64,000 bases of DNA from Planctomycetota bacterium (GTDB taxonomy: Bacteria; Planctomycetota; UBA11346). The DNA lies in NCBI GenBank assembly GCA_023150565.1, contig JAKLKR010000001.1, positions 54,804-118,803 of the forward strand, read 5' to 3'. A program made the translations under genes and the position numbers. Below, in pieces: positions 48,680-58,315 of the stretch. How positions within the stretch are numbered: the first letter of the stretch is position 1; the number at the start of each line of letters is the position of its first letter. The notes beneath the pieces are model-generated. The model was given only the letters and a program-made list of their open reading frames with translations, did not search any database and had not been told where the DNA came from.

Positions 48680-49942
48680 ATTGAGACTCTGCTGCGCCAT
48701 GTCCATCCGATCAAGGGATTCAGCTACGAGACCATGCGCCTGTCCGGCGAGCGCGGCAGCGAACGGCTGTGCTGTCCGATCCGGCCGCACCGCCGCAATC
48801 AGGCGATCTGCTCGGCCTGCGGGACGGCAGGACCGACCTACGACCACTTGCCGCCAAGGACCTTCCAGATGGTGCCGCTGTGGGGCATCCCGGTGCTCCT
48901 GCTGTACGCCATGCGGCGCGTGTCCTGTCCCCAGTGCCAGCGCATCGTGGTCGAGCGGGTGCCGTGGGCGGAGGGCAAGAGCCCGATGACCACTGTCTTC
49001 CTGGTCTTCCTGGCGAGTTGGGCGAAGGTGACCACCTGGAAGGAGGTCGGCAGCCGCTTCTACGTCGGCTGGGACGCCGTGTATCGGGCCGTTGCCTGGG
49101 TGGTCGCCTACGGCAAGGAGCACCGCGTTCTGGACAACGTCACCGCCATCGGCGTCGACGAGATCCAGCGCTCCCACGGGCAGCGCTACCTGACCATGGT
49201 CTATCAGATCGACCGGGGATGTCGGCGGCTGCTGTGGATCGGTCGAGGGCGCACCAAGAAGTCCTTCAAGCCGTTCTTCACGTGGTTCGGGCCAGAGCGC
49301 TGCGCCAGGATCCGCTTCTTCTGCACCGACATGTGGAAGCCCTACCTCGACCTCATCGCCAAGAACGCCCCCAACGCCATCAACGTCCTCGATCGCTTCC
49401 ACCTGGTGGCCAAGCTCGGCCTGGCTGTCGACGAGGTCCGCCGCAAGGAGATGGCCAAACTGCGCGCGATGGGCAAGGCGGTCCTGGTGCGCACCCGGTG
49501 GATCTGGCTCAAGCGTCCGGCGAACCTCACCCGCAAGCAGCGGCGGCACCGACAGGACCTCTTCGCCAATCCGGTCAACCTCAACCTCAAGACCATCAAG
49601 GCCTACTTCTTCCGCCTCGACCTCGACCGCCTGTGGACCTTCTCCATCCCCGAGCACGCCGGGGCCTTCCTCGACGACTGGTGCCGACGCGTCATGCGCT
49701 CGCGCATCAAGCCCATGATGGCCATGGCCAGGACCTTCCGCGTCCATCGCCACCTGATCCTCAACTACTTCCGCGCCTGCAAGGTGTTCTCCTCCGGCGT
49801 CGTCGAAGGGCTCAACAACAAGGCCAAGGTCGGCATGCGGCGCGCATACGGGAATCGCAGCGACGACGTGCTGGAAATCGCGCTATTTCACCAGCTTGGA
49901 GCACTGCCTGAGCCGCCGGTGACCCACAGATTCTGCGGATGA
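48674..49942 (+). CDS. ISL3-family transposase
   Basis: Zn-finger-like CSACGTAGP..CPQCQR; IGVDEIQRSHGQRYLTMVYQID; VLDRFHLVAKLGLAVDEVRRKEM; VEGLNNKAKVGMRRAYGNR. Confidence 0.9.
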   Translation: MHIETLLRHVHPIKGFSYETMRLSGERGSERLCCPIRPHRRNQAICSACGTAGPTYDHLPPRTFQMVPLWGIPVLLLYAMRRVSCPQCQRIVVERVPWAEGKSPMTTVFLVFLASWAKVTTWKEVGSRFYVGWDAVYRAVAWVVAYGKEHRVLDNVTAIGVDEIQRSHGQRYLTMVYQIDRGCRRLLWIGRGRTKKSFKPFFTWFGPERCARIRFFCTDMWKPYLDLIAKNAPNAINVLDRFHLVAKLGLAVDEVRRKEMAKLRAMGKAVLVRTRWIWLKRPANLTRKQRRHRQDLFANPVNLNLKTIKAYFFRLDLDRLWTFSIPEHAGAFLDDWCRRVMRSRIKPMMAMARTFRVHRHLILNYFRACKVFSSGVVEGLNNKAKVGMRRAYGNRSDDVLEIALFHQLGALPEPPVTHRFCG

Positions 49943-50023
49943 GGCAGAAAAGGTGAGTTTACGAAATATCATCTTTGATGATACCGACCCGTCGCCTGCC
50001 GCGTTGACCGCGTCGGGCACGGT

Positions 50024-50779
50024 TCAGGGCAGCTTCTGGGGATTGCGCAGGGCGGTGATGGCGTCGGTGGCGGTGCGGTTGGCGACGTGGCCGTCGAAGA
50101 ACAGCACGTTGACCCGGTTGCCGCGATGGCGCGGCCCGCCCAGGTATTGGGTGATGGTCGGATCGCTGGTGCGCGAGGCGAACATCACCGGGCTGTAGGT
50201 CTTGAGATGCCAGTCGTTGCTGTCGGCGATCAGCAGCCGGCTGCTGGTGAAGGTGATGGTGCCCAGGGCGAAGGTCCGCTTCACCGGGCCGTTCCAGAAG
50301 GCGATGCCTTCGTTGTTCTGGTCGTCGCTGCCCGGCACCAGGTTGCCGGCCGCGTCCAGGGCCAGGGCGGGCTGGTCGTTGAGGCCGTAGCTGAATTTGG
50401 AGGGTTCCAGCGATCCCGTCACCTTGGGGATGCCCTGGAAGCTCGGACAGCCCCACAGCACGGTGCCGCGACTGCGCATGCCGATGGCGGTGATGTTGTA
50501 GGAGTGGTCGGCATCGACATAGGTGCGCAGCCGGCCGTACCAGCTGTAGGACTCGGGGTTGATGGCGCTGTAGTTCGACGCCATCGCCACCAGCAGGCCG
50601 TCGTTGTCCTCGGCATAGGCCTGCACCGCCAGGCCGAGCTGGCGCTGCGACGACTGGCAGCGGGTCGACTGCGCGGCCTCGCGCACCACGTTGACCGCCG
50701 GCAGCAGCATGCCGGCGAGGATCGCCACGATGGCGATCACCACCAGCAGCTCGATGAGGGTGAATGCGCAGGCCCGCAT
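50024..50779 (-). CDS. Prepilin-like protein with N-terminal methylation motif (H-X9-DG/DUF1559-like)
   Basis: [62 protein letters not shown]-terminal [15 protein letters not shown]. Confidence 0.92.
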   Translation of the reverse strand: MRACAFTLIELLVVIAIVAILAGMLLPAVNVVREAAQSTRCQSSQRQLGLAVQAYAEDNDGLLVAMASNYSAINPESYSWYGRLRTYVDADHSYNITAIGMRSRGTVLWGCPSFQGIPKVTGSLEPSKFSYGLNDQPALALDAAGNLVPGSDDQNNEGIAFWNGPVKRTFALGTITFTSSRLLIADSNDWHLKTYSPVMFASRTSDPTITQYLGGPRHRGNRVNVLFFDGHVANRTATDAITALRNPQKLP

Positions 50780-50858
50780 CGCTGCATCATGTCCCCTGCC
50801 GAGCCTCACGCACCGCCCGGATTGTGACATCGCGGACGGTCCTGTGATCAGACCCCGC

Positions 50859-51641
50859 CTACAGCCAGACCCAGGCCGGCTCGGGGTCGTAGCGCACCCG
50901 CTCCAGGCACAGGCCCTCGGGCGGGGCGATGTTGCCGATGCGCGCCACCCCTTCGGCGCCGGCGACCAGGGCGTGGAACTCGGCGGCGCTGCGCCGGCCC
51001 TGGGCCACGTGCACCATCGCCCCCACCAGCCCGCGCACCTGCTTGTAGAGGAAGCCGGTGGCGCTGATGCGCAGCTCGTGGCAGGTGCCGCAGGCGTCGT
51101 CGCGGCGCGCCCATTCCGCCGCCAGGATCTCGCGCGTGCCGTCGTCGTCGTCGCTGTCGTCGTGGCGCAGGCAGGCGAAGGCGCGCAGGTCGCGCCGGCC
51201 GGTGAGCGCGCCCGCCAGCTCGCGCAGCAGGTGCGGGTGGTCGAGCCGGCGCAGCCACCAGGCGCGCGGGTCCAGCACCGGGCGGCTGTCGCGCACCCGC
51301 ACCCGGTAGCGGTAGCACTTCGAGCGCGCGCTGCGGATGCTGTGGAATCCCGCCTCGACCGCGGCCGCGGCGCGCACCGCCACCCCGGCGCCGAGGTGGC
51401 CCTGCAGCGCCTGGGCCAGGCGGTAGGGCGGCCAGGCGCGCGGCAGCAGGCAGTCGCAGGGCAGCAGCTCGGCGCCGACCCCGGCGTCGAGCCGGCTGGC
51501 CAGACGCACCCCCACCGCGGCGCCGTCGCCGAGGTGCAGCAGGGCGCGCTCGAGCTCGTCCTGGAGCGCGGGGGCGTTGATCTGGCTCTGGGTGCCGCTG
51601 AAGGCGGCGCCGTCGAGCTCGAGCAGGAAGGCGTAGCGCAT
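50859..51641 (-). CDS. truA: tRNA pseudouridine synthase A-like
   Basis: [28 protein letters not shown]...[11 protein letters not shown]...[17 protein letters not shown]...[25 protein letters not shown]. Confidence 0.85.
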   Translation of the reverse strand: MRYAFLLELDGAAFSGTQSQINAPALQDELERALLHLGDGAAVGVRLASRLDAGVGAELLPCDCLLPRAWPPYRLAQALQGHLGAGVAVRAAAAVEAGFHSIRSARSKCYRYRVRVRDSRPVLDPRAWWLRRLDHPHLLRELAGALTGRRDLRAFACLRHDDSDDDDGTREILAAEWARRDDACGTCHELRISATGFLYKQVRGLVGAMVHVAQGRRSAAEFHALVAGAEGVARIGNIAPPEGLCLERVRYDPEPAWVWL

Positions 51642-51656
51642 GGCCCGCCCGGGCGG

Positions 51657-53021
51657 TCAGGTTTCGGCGGGGTCGGAGGAGTCGGTGGTGCCCGCCAGCA
51701 GCGGGTCCTCCTCCCACGGCGCGTCGTCCTCGGGCGGATCCTGGTCGCGGCCGAAGCCGCGCTGGCGCCCCTCGTGGCGGCCGCCGCCGGTCTTGCCACG
51801 GAAGCTGAACACGTCGCGGCGGTCGGGCGCGGGCACGGTGCCCGACACCGGCCGGCGCAGGTGGGCGCGCGCGCCCGCCCACACCGCCTGCACCGCCTCG
51901 AGCTCGGGCATGCGCCCGAAGGCGAGCTGGTGCACGTGCCAGGTGGGGTCGAACCACGGCGATTCGACGAAGCGGCGCACGCGCTTGTGCAGGTGGTGGA
52001 AGAACAGCAGGTAGAGCTGGCCGCGCAGCAGCTCGACCACGGCGTTGATCAGGCGCTTGGGCAGGTCCATGCGCAGGCCGAGCGAGCGGATCTCCTCGGT
52101 CAGGCGCGCGCAGGCGCGGTTGTACTGGTCGCGTTCCAGGTCGACCTGGCCGAGCAGGGGCACGAACAGGCCGGCGCAGAGGATCTCGAGCGGGAAGTAG
52201 CGCTCCTCCTCGGCGGCCTGGTCGACCGCGCGGAAGTACTCGCACACCTGCTCGAGGCCCTCGTCGCCGATGGTCTGCAGCCATTCCGGGAACAGCGCCT
52301 GGAGCAGCCCGTAGCGCTGGAGCAGACGCAGGCCGGTTTCGCGGTTGGCCTGGCTGAGGATGCGGAACACCTCCTCGGTGACGCGGAAGCGGCTGGCCTT
52401 GAGGATCTCGGGCGCGCGCGCGCTGATCGCCCTGTCGGTGGCGTCCTCGACGGTGAAGCCGAAGCGGGCGGCGAACTTGACCGCGCGCAGCATGCGCACC
52501 GGGTCCTCGCCGAAGCGCACCATGGGGTCGCCGATGGTGCGCACCCGGCGCGCCTCGAGGTCCTCGAGGCCGCCGACGTGGTCGATCACCGCGAAGTCGC
52601 GGATGTCGTAGAACAGCGCATTGATGGTGAAGTCGCGGCGGAAGGCGTCGCTTTCCAGGTCGCCGTACTGGTTGTCGTCGTCGATGTAGAGGTCGTCGGG
52701 ATCGTCCTTGGGCTCGACCGCGCTGCGCAGGGTGGCGACCTCGACGTTCTTGGGCCCGAAGAACACGTGCACCAGCTTGAAGCGCCGGCCCACCACCCGG
52801 CTGTTGCGGAACAGCCGGCGCAGCTCGTTGGGGCGGGCGTCGGTGGCGACGTCGAAGTCCTTGGGCCGGCGGCCCATCAGCAGGTCGCGCACCGCGCCGC
52901 CGACCAGGTAGGCCTCGTGGCCGTGGTCCTTGAGCTTGTACAGCACGTTGACCGTGTCGCGGTCGACGTCCTTGCGCGAGATGGGATGGTCGGGGCGGGG
53001 GATGATGCGGGGTTCGGTCAT
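51657..53021 (-). CDS. pcnB: Poly(A) polymerase / CCA-adding nucleotidyltransferase family (PcnB-like)
   Basis: [52 protein letters not shown]...[12 protein letters not shown]; basic tail. Confidence 0.9.
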   Translation of the reverse strand: MTEPRIIPRPDHPISRKDVDRDTVNVLYKLKDHGHEAYLVGGAVRDLLMGRRPKDFDVATDARPNELRRLFRNSRVVGRRFKLVHVFFGPKNVEVATLRSAVEPKDDPDDLYIDDDNQYGDLESDAFRRDFTINALFYDIRDFAVIDHVGGLEDLEARRVRTIGDPMVRFGEDPVRMLRAVKFAARFGFTVEDATDRAISARAPEILKASRFRVTEEVFRILSQANRETGLRLLQRYGLLQALFPEWLQTIGDEGLEQVCEYFRAVDQAAEEERYFPLEILCAGLFVPLLGQVDLERDQYNRACARLTEEIRSLGLRMDLPKRLINAVVELLRGQLYLLFFHHLHKRVRRFVESPWFDPTWHVHQLAFGRMPELEAVQAVWAGARAHLRRPVSGTVPAPDRRDVFSFRGKTGGGRHEGRQRGFGRDQDPPEDDAPWEEDPLLAGTTDSSDPAET

Positions 53022-53101
53022 CGGGGGGCTCCTCGTCGCCGGGCGCCTGCCGTCATGAGGGCGGGTGGCGGCTCCGGGCGGGCCATGGGTGGGTTCGGCG
53101 G

Positions 53102-54055
53102 TCAGTGGTCGCGGGCGACCAGGAACTCGGCGAGCTCGGCCAGCCGCTCGCGGCCGGGCCCGGGTGGAAGGGGAGCCAGCACCGCGCGCGCCTGGGCGGC
53201 GAGCCGCTGCGCGCTGGCGAGCGCGCTGGCGAGGGCGCCGCCGGCGACCACCTCGGCGCGCATCGATTCGACCGCCTCGGCCGAGACCGCGCCCAGCAGG
53301 CGGCGTTCGGCGGCGGCGCGGTCGGGGGCGGCGGCGAGGTGGCGCAGGATGGGCAGGGTCATGCGCCCGCGCTCGAGGTCGGTGGCCAGGGTCTTGCCGA
53401 CCTTGAGCGCGTCGCCGCCCAGGTCGAGGCAGTCGTCGGCGATCTGGAAGGCCATGCCGCACAGGCGGCCGAATTCCGCCGCCGCCGCACGCTGGCCGGC
53501 GTCGCCGTCGAGGGCGCCGTATTCCGCCGCCAGCTCGGTCAGGCAGGCGGTCTTGGCGTAGATGATGCGCTCGTACTCGGCCTCGCTGAGCGAGGTGTCG
53601 CGCGCCACCACCTGCTGGTGCAGCTCGCCGCGGCAGATCACCCCGGTGACCTCGGTGATGCGCTTGATGCGCCCGATGTCGCCGAGCCCGGCCACCAGCG
53701 CGAAGGCGCGGGTATAGAAGTAGTCGCCCAGCAGCACCGCGGTGGTGTTGCCCAGGCGCACGTGCGCGGTGGGCACCCCGCGGCGCACGGTGCCGTCGTC
53801 GATGAGGTCGTCGTGGATGAGGGTGGCGGTGTGGATCAGCTCGAGCGCGGCGCCCAGGCGGTGATGCTCGGGACCGACCCGGCCGAGGCTCTCGGCCACC
53901 AGCAGCAGCAGGGCCGGGCGCAGCATCTTGCCGTGGAAGCGGCCGAGGTCGGCGATGAGGGCGGCGACGCGCGGCTCGGGATCGGCCAGGGCCGCGGCCA
54001 TCTCCCGCTCCACCGCCGCCAGATGCGGGGCCAGCCCCGCGAGGGCGGCGATCAT
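53102..54055 (-). CDS. Long-chain polyprenyl diphosphate synthase (IspB-like)
   Basis: GKMLRPALLLL; LIHTATLIHDDLIDDGTVRRGVPTAH; GMAFQIADDCLDLGGD. Confidence 0.93.
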   Translation of the reverse strand: MIAALAGLAPHLAAVEREMAAALADPEPRVAALIADLGRFHGKMLRPALLLLVAESLGRVGPEHHRLGAALELIHTATLIHDDLIDDGTVRRGVPTAHVRLGNTTAVLLGDYFYTRAFALVAGLGDIGRIKRITEVTGVICRGELHQQVVARDTSLSEAEYERIIYAKTACLTELAAEYGALDGDAGQRAAAAEFGRLCGMAFQIADDCLDLGGDALKVGKTLATDLERGRMTLPILRHLAAAPDRAAAERRLLGAVSAEAVESMRAEVVAGGALASALASAQRLAAQARAVLAPLPPGPGRERLAELAEFLVARDH

Positions 54056-54717
54056 TCGTCGTCGCTCTCGCCCCCGTCGAGCACCGGCGCCGGACGCGGC
54101 GCCGAGGTATCGACCGAGCGGGCGATCTCCTGCAGGCTGCGGCCGAGGGATTCGACGCTCACCGGCTTGCGCAGGCAGGACACGATCTGGGGGTTGAGCC
54201 GGCCCATCTCCTCGACCCGGTCGAAGGGCTCATAGGCGCTCACCACCACCACCTTGCTGTCGGCCAGCTCGGGGCGGCGCAGCAGCTCCTGCAGCACCGC
54301 GAAGCCGTCCATGCCCGGCATCATGATGTCGAGCAGCATGATGTGCGGACGCACGGTGCCGACCGCGATGCAGGTGTCGACGCCGTTGACCGCCTCGTGG
54401 ATGGCGGCGCCGGGCAGGAAGCGTTCGGCCACCTTGCGCAGCAGCAGCACCACATCGGGGTGGTCGTCGGCGATGAGGACGTTGACCTTGCCCCCGACCG
54501 GGGCGCGCGAGGGGCCCTCGATGAGCACATCCGGCATCTGGAACGAGCGGCAGAACTCGCGCAGATCCTCGGGTTTGACGCGAAAATGCCCGCTTGGCAG
54601 GCTGTAGGCCTTGAGGTGGCCGGCGATGATCCAGCGATAGACGGTGGTGCGGCTGACATTGCAGCGCTTGGCGACCTTGCCGAGACTATAGTGGTCGTCG
54701 CTGGGCATGAGGAGCAT
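54052..54717 (-). CDS. DNA-binding protein with N-terminal excisionase/MerR-like HTH and C-terminal receiver domain
   Basis: YSLGKVAKRCNVSRTTVYRWIIAGHLKAYSLPSGHFRVKPEDLREF then KVNVLIADDHPDVVLLLRKVAE...PHIMLLDIMMPGMDGFAVLQEL...VVVSAY...CLRKPV. Confidence 0.88.
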   Translation of the reverse strand: MLLMPSDDHYSLGKVAKRCNVSRTTVYRWIIAGHLKAYSLPSGHFRVKPEDLREFCRSFQMPDVLIEGPSRAPVGGKVNVLIADDHPDVVLLLRKVAERFLPGAAIHEAVNGVDTCIAVGTVRPHIMLLDIMMPGMDGFAVLQELLRRPELADSKVVVVSAYEPFDRVEEMGRLNPQIVSCLRKPVSVESLGRSLQEIARSVDTSAPRPAPVLDGGESDDE

Positions 54718-54793
54718 CCGATGGGGGCAACGCTTGTAACGTTCGTGCAGGGCAGGGGCAAGGGGGGAGGGGAGGGGAAGAAAGGATGAAGGT

Positions 54794-54891
54794 AGAAGGA
54801 GGAAGGAGGAAGGGTTGCCGACCCCTATCCTGGGACGGGATCCATCCCCGGCTGGGGGCTGGATAGTCATTCCTTCCTCCTTCCTCCTTCT
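54794..54891. repeat. Polypurine/polypyrimidine inverted repeat
   Basis: AGAAGGAGGAAGGAGGAAGG (54794-54813) and its exact reverse complement CCTTCCTCCTTCCTCCTTCT (54872-54891). Confidence 0.85.
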
Positions 54892-54963
54892 GCCTTCCTC
54901 CTTTCTTCACGCCCTCCTTCCTCCTTCCTCCTTTCTCCTTTCTTCTAGCCTTCCCCCCCGCCC

Positions 54964-55974
54964 ATGAACGTCCTGATCCTCCGCCTTGGCGCCTTCGGCG
55001 ACATCGTCCACACCCTGCCCCTGGCCGCCGACCTGGCGGCCGCCGGGCATCGTGTCGGATGGGCATGCGAGGATCGTTGGAGCTGCCTGCTCATCGGCTC
55101 GGCCGCGGTGGCACGCATCCACCCCCTGCCGCGCGCAGAGCTGCGCGACCGCCGCCGCCCATGGGGTGAACGCCTGACCGCCCTGCGCCGCTTCGCCCGC
55201 GACCTGCGCGCAAGCGGCTATGATGCGGTGATCGACGCCCAGGGCCTGGCCAAGAGCGCCGCCCTGGCGGTGGTCGCCAACGCCCCCCAGACCGTCGGCC
55301 ACGCCCGCCCACGCGCGCGCGAGCTGTCCTGGCTGGCCACCCAGGTCCAGGTGCCGACCACCAGCGTGCACGTCATCGATCAGCAGCGCGCCCTGGGCGG
55401 CGCCCTCGGGGTGGCCGCCCAGGGCCCCTGGCACTTCCCCCTGCCAGCCTGGTCGGCGGAACGCCGCTGGGCGCTCGACTGGCTGGCCGGCCAGGGCCTG
55501 GTGCGGCCCTGGCTGTTGAATGTGGGGGCTGGCTGGCCGACCAAGGTGTGGCCGCAGGAACGCCAGATCGCCTTCGCCCGCCTGGCCGCGGAACGGCGCA
55601 TCCAGCTGGTGGTGGCCTGGGGCTCGCCGGCCGAACGCCAGGCCGCCGAGGCGGTGGTGGCGGCGGTGCCGGGCACGGTTCTGGCCCCCGACACCGCCAT
55701 CCCCCAGCTCGCCGGCCTGCTCGCTGCAGCGCGGGTGGTGGTGAGCGGCGACACCGGCCCGCTCCACCTCGCCCTCGCCCTCGGCACCCCGGCGGTGGGT
55801 CTGTTCGGCCCGGTGCCGGCCAGCCGCAATGGCCCGCGCGGGCGAGGCTACCGCACCCTGCAGGCCCCCGGCGCCCTGTGGGAACGCCGCGATGTCAGCC
55901 GGGTCGACATGGGTGCGATCAGCGCCGACGGGGTGTGGCAGGCGGCCGAGTCGGCGATCGCCGAGCGGCATTGA
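54964..55974 (+). CDS. Glycosyltransferase family 9 (heptosyltransferase-like)
   Basis: MNVLILRLGAFGDIVHTLPLAADL; LLNVGAGWPTKVWPQERQIAFARL; VVSGDTGPLHLALALGTPAVGLFGP. Confidence 0.93.
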   Translation: MNVLILRLGAFGDIVHTLPLAADLAAAGHRVGWACEDRWSCLLIGSAAVARIHPLPRAELRDRRRPWGERLTALRRFARDLRASGYDAVIDAQGLAKSAALAVVANAPQTVGHARPRARELSWLATQVQVPTTSVHVIDQQRALGGALGVAAQGPWHFPLPAWSAERRWALDWLAGQGLVRPWLLNVGAGWPTKVWPQERQIAFARLAAERRIQLVVAWGSPAERQAAEAVVAAVPGTVLAPDTAIPQLAGLLAAARVVVSGDTGPLHLALALGTPAVGLFGPVPASRNGPRGRGYRTLQAPGALWERRDVSRVDMGAISADGVWQAAESAIAERH

Positions 55975-56008
55975 CCGCCACCGCCCGGGTGGGCAGGATC
56001 GCCCCCCC

Positions 56009-56341
56009 ATGTGGCGCACCGACGATCATGAACGCATCCGGGTGCTGACCTGGAGCGGCCAGCGCCCCGGCGAACCGGTGGACTGGCGCCAGCTCGGCCA
56101 GCTGCTGGTGGACCAGCCGCAGGCGCGCTGGGTGGTCGATCTCAGCCCGATCCCGCTGGTGACCTCGGAAGGCCTGGCGCAGATCATGGGCGCGGTGCGG
56201 CGGGTGCGCGAAGCCGGCGGGCGGGTGGCGCTGTGCGGGCTGTCGCCGGCCCTGCGCCAGGTCGCCGCCTCGGTGCGTCTCGACCGCCTGGTCGAGATCC
56301 TGCCCGATGTCATCGCCGCGGTCGCCGCCCTGCGCACCTGA
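56009..56341 (+). CDS. STAS-domain protein (anti-sigma-factor antagonist-like)
   Basis: WVVDLSPIPLVTSEGLAQIMGAVRRVREAGGRVALCGLSPALRQVAASVRLDRLVEILPD. Confidence 0.85.
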   Translation: MWRTDDHERIRVLTWSGQRPGEPVDWRQLGQLLVDQPQARWVVDLSPIPLVTSEGLAQIMGAVRRVREAGGRVALCGLSPALRQVAASVRLDRLVEILPDVIAAVAALRT

Positions 56342-56347
56342 TCTGCG

Positions 56348-57484
56348 ATGACGGAGCCGCCGCTGCTCCAACGTGCCGCCACCGCCACCGACCGGCCACT
56401 GCGACGCCTGATCGCCATCATCCTCGCCGCCGGCGCCCTGCTCGCCCTCGGCTGGTGGGGTGGGCAGCGGCGGCCGCCGCCAGAACTGCTGACGACCCAC
56501 CCCGGCCATGCCGGTGAACTGGCGCGCAGCCTCGAACGCCTGATCGCCGGCGCCCGCACCCGGGCATGGTGCGCGGTCTACGTGGTGCGCCCGGACGGCG
56601 ACGGCCCGGTCCAGGGCCTGCTCGACGCCCTCGCCGCCGCCGCCGCGCGCGGCGTCGACGTGCGGGTGTGCCTGGATGCCGGCCCCGACCCGGTCACCGG
56701 CGCCGACGAGGACAAGAACCAGGCCGCAGCGGCCTGGCTGGCCGGGCACGGGGTGCGGGTGGTGCGCGACGAGGCGAAGGTCACCACCCACGCCAAGGTG
56801 GTGGTGGTGGACGGCCGCTGGCTGGTGGCCGGCAGCCACAACTGGACCCGGGCCGCGCTCACCACCAACCGCGAGATATCCCTGCTGGTCGACGATCCGC
56901 CGGCGGCCACCACCACCGCCATCGCCCTGCCCGCCGGGGTGGGGCGGGAGGTCATCATCGCCGCCGCCGATCCCGACAGCCCGCTGCTGACCTGGACGCT
57001 GGGCGCGGTGCCGGCCGGCATCCAGGCCGAGCTGCTGGACGCGGCCGGCGGCCGCCTGCGCCTCGCCGCCCCCGCCGGCAGCCACGGCCGGTACCGCCTG
57101 CCGCTGGCGGTGGGCGACGGCACCACCACCACCGCCGCCGACCTCGACCTGATGGTGACCGCGGCCGGGGATCCCCGGCCGCACCCCGCCGCCGACCTGC
57201 CGGCGCAGGTGTGGCGCGGCGACCGCCTGCAGGTCGACATCCCCTTCGACTGCAGCGAGGTGCCCGGCGCCGAACTCGACTTCTTCACCGCCGGCGCGGT
57301 GCCGGCCGGCCTCGACATCGCCCCGCTCAGCCCGCGCAGCGTGCGCCTGGTCTGGCAGGTCGCCGCCGACGAGCCGCTTGGGCACCGCTCCTTCGCGCTG
57401 GTCGCGGTGGTGCGAGGATCGCTGGTCAGCGGCGTGCTGCCGCTGCTGGTGCTGGTGCGGCCGCCGCCGCAGGGAGGCGGTTGA
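56348..57484 (+). CDS. Membrane-anchored phospholipase D-like protein with one visible HKD motif
   Basis: THAKVVVVDGRWLVAGSHNWTRAALTTNREISLLVDD; N-terminal TM; beta-rich C-terminal part. Confidence 0.88.
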   Translation: MTEPPLLQRAATATDRPLRRLIAIILAAGALLALGWWGGQRRPPPELLTTHPGHAGELARSLERLIAGARTRAWCAVYVVRPDGDGPVQGLLDALAAAAARGVDVRVCLDAGPDPVTGADEDKNQAAAAWLAGHGVRVVRDEAKVTTHAKVVVVDGRWLVAGSHNWTRAALTTNREISLLVDDPPAATTTAIALPAGVGREVIIAAADPDSPLLTWTLGAVPAGIQAELLDAAGGRLRLAAPAGSHGRYRLPLAVGDGTTTTAADLDLMVTAAGDPRPHPAADLPAQVWRGDRLQVDIPFDCSEVPGAELDFFTAGAVPAGLDIAPLSPRSVRLVWQVAADEPLGHRSFALVAVVRGSLVSGVLPLLVLVRPPPQGGG

Positions 57485-58315
57485 ATGCGCCGCCTGGCCC
57501 TGCCCTGCCTGCTGCTGCTGGCCGCGGCCTGCTCCTCCGGCCCGCAGTCGGCCCCCACCGCCGCCCTGTCGGCCTCGGTGACGCAGGTGCGCGCGGCCTG
57601 GCGCGTGCTCGATCTGCGCACCGGGGCGGTGGCGGCGATGGAGGCGGTGCCCGGCCTGGCCGCCGATCCCGCCTACCGCGACCACCTGGTCGCCTTCCGC
57701 CTGGTGCGCGACCTGACCGGCGCCACCGGCCAGGCGGCGGGCAGCTTCGCCCGCCAGGATGACGAGCCCGCCGCGGTCGCCGCCCCCGCCCCGCTGGCGA
57801 TCGCCGCCTTCGAGCTGACCCGCGCCCAGTGGCGCCGGCTGGCCGGGACCGCGCCCTGGCAGCAGCTCGTCCCCGCACCGGCCGCCGGCGGCGAGGACCT
57901 TCCCGCCACCGGCATCTCCTTCCTCGACGCCACCGCCGCCCTGGCGGCGTGGAACGCCGCGCATGGGCAGCGGCTCGAACTGCCGCCCGCCGACGCCTGG
58001 GAGATCGCCGCGCGCGCCGGCGTCGGCGGGCCATTCCCCTGGGGCGCCTCCACCGACGTCGGAGTCGCCGCCGCCTGGGCGGTGACCTGGGACACCGGCG
58101 GGGCGGCGGGTCCGCTGCCGGTGGGGCGGCGGACCGCCAACGCCCTCGGTCTGCATGATGTGGCCGGCAACGCCGCCGAGCTGACCGCAGATGGCTCAGC
58201 CCGCGGCGGCAGCTGGGCCGATGCCCTGGCCATGGCCAGGCCGGCCAACCGCCTGCTGCTGGCCGCCGACACCCGCCACGCCGGGGTCGGCCTGCGCCTC
58301 AGCTTCCGGCCCTGA
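57485..58315 (+). CDS. Lipoprotein with formylglycine-generating-enzyme-like (SUMF1/FGE) fold
   Basis: LLLAAAC lipobox; FELTRAQWRRLAG...LPPADAWEIAARAG...ANALGLHDVAGNAAELTADGSARGGSWAD. Confidence 0.8.
   Translation: MRRLALPCLLLLAAACSSGPQSAPTAALSASVTQVRAAWRVLDLRTGAVAAMEAVPGLAADPAYRDHLVAFRLVRDLTGATGQAAGSFARQDDEPAAVAAPAPLAIAAFELTRAQWRRLAGTAPWQQLVPAPAAGGEDLPATGISFLDATAALAAWNAAHGQRLELPPADAWEIAARAGVGGPFPWGASTDVGVAAAWAVTWDTGGAAGPLPVGRRTANALGLHDVAGNAAELTADGSARGGSWADALAMARPANRLLLAADTRHAGVGLRLSFRP

Noticed and set aside
48600-49960. Terminal inverted repeats of the ISL3 element
   Set aside because: GACCCACAGATTCTGCGGATGAGGC looks like a right end but no matching left end was found by eye, so full element boundaries are not claimed
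49967-49983. AT-rich hairpin TATCATC-ttt-GATGATA between ISL3 transposase and prepilin gene
   Set aside because: Only 7 bp and no T-tract; not distinguishable from a chance palindrome
50691-53561. 956-aa + strand ORF (and similar long antisense ORFs at 1726-3321, 11482-13521, 14678-15838, 19149-21110, 29358-32063)
   Set aside because: Each lies antisense to well-supported genes; composition is biased (His/Asp/Gly/Ala/Leu) as expected from GC-rich third positions; no domain recognised
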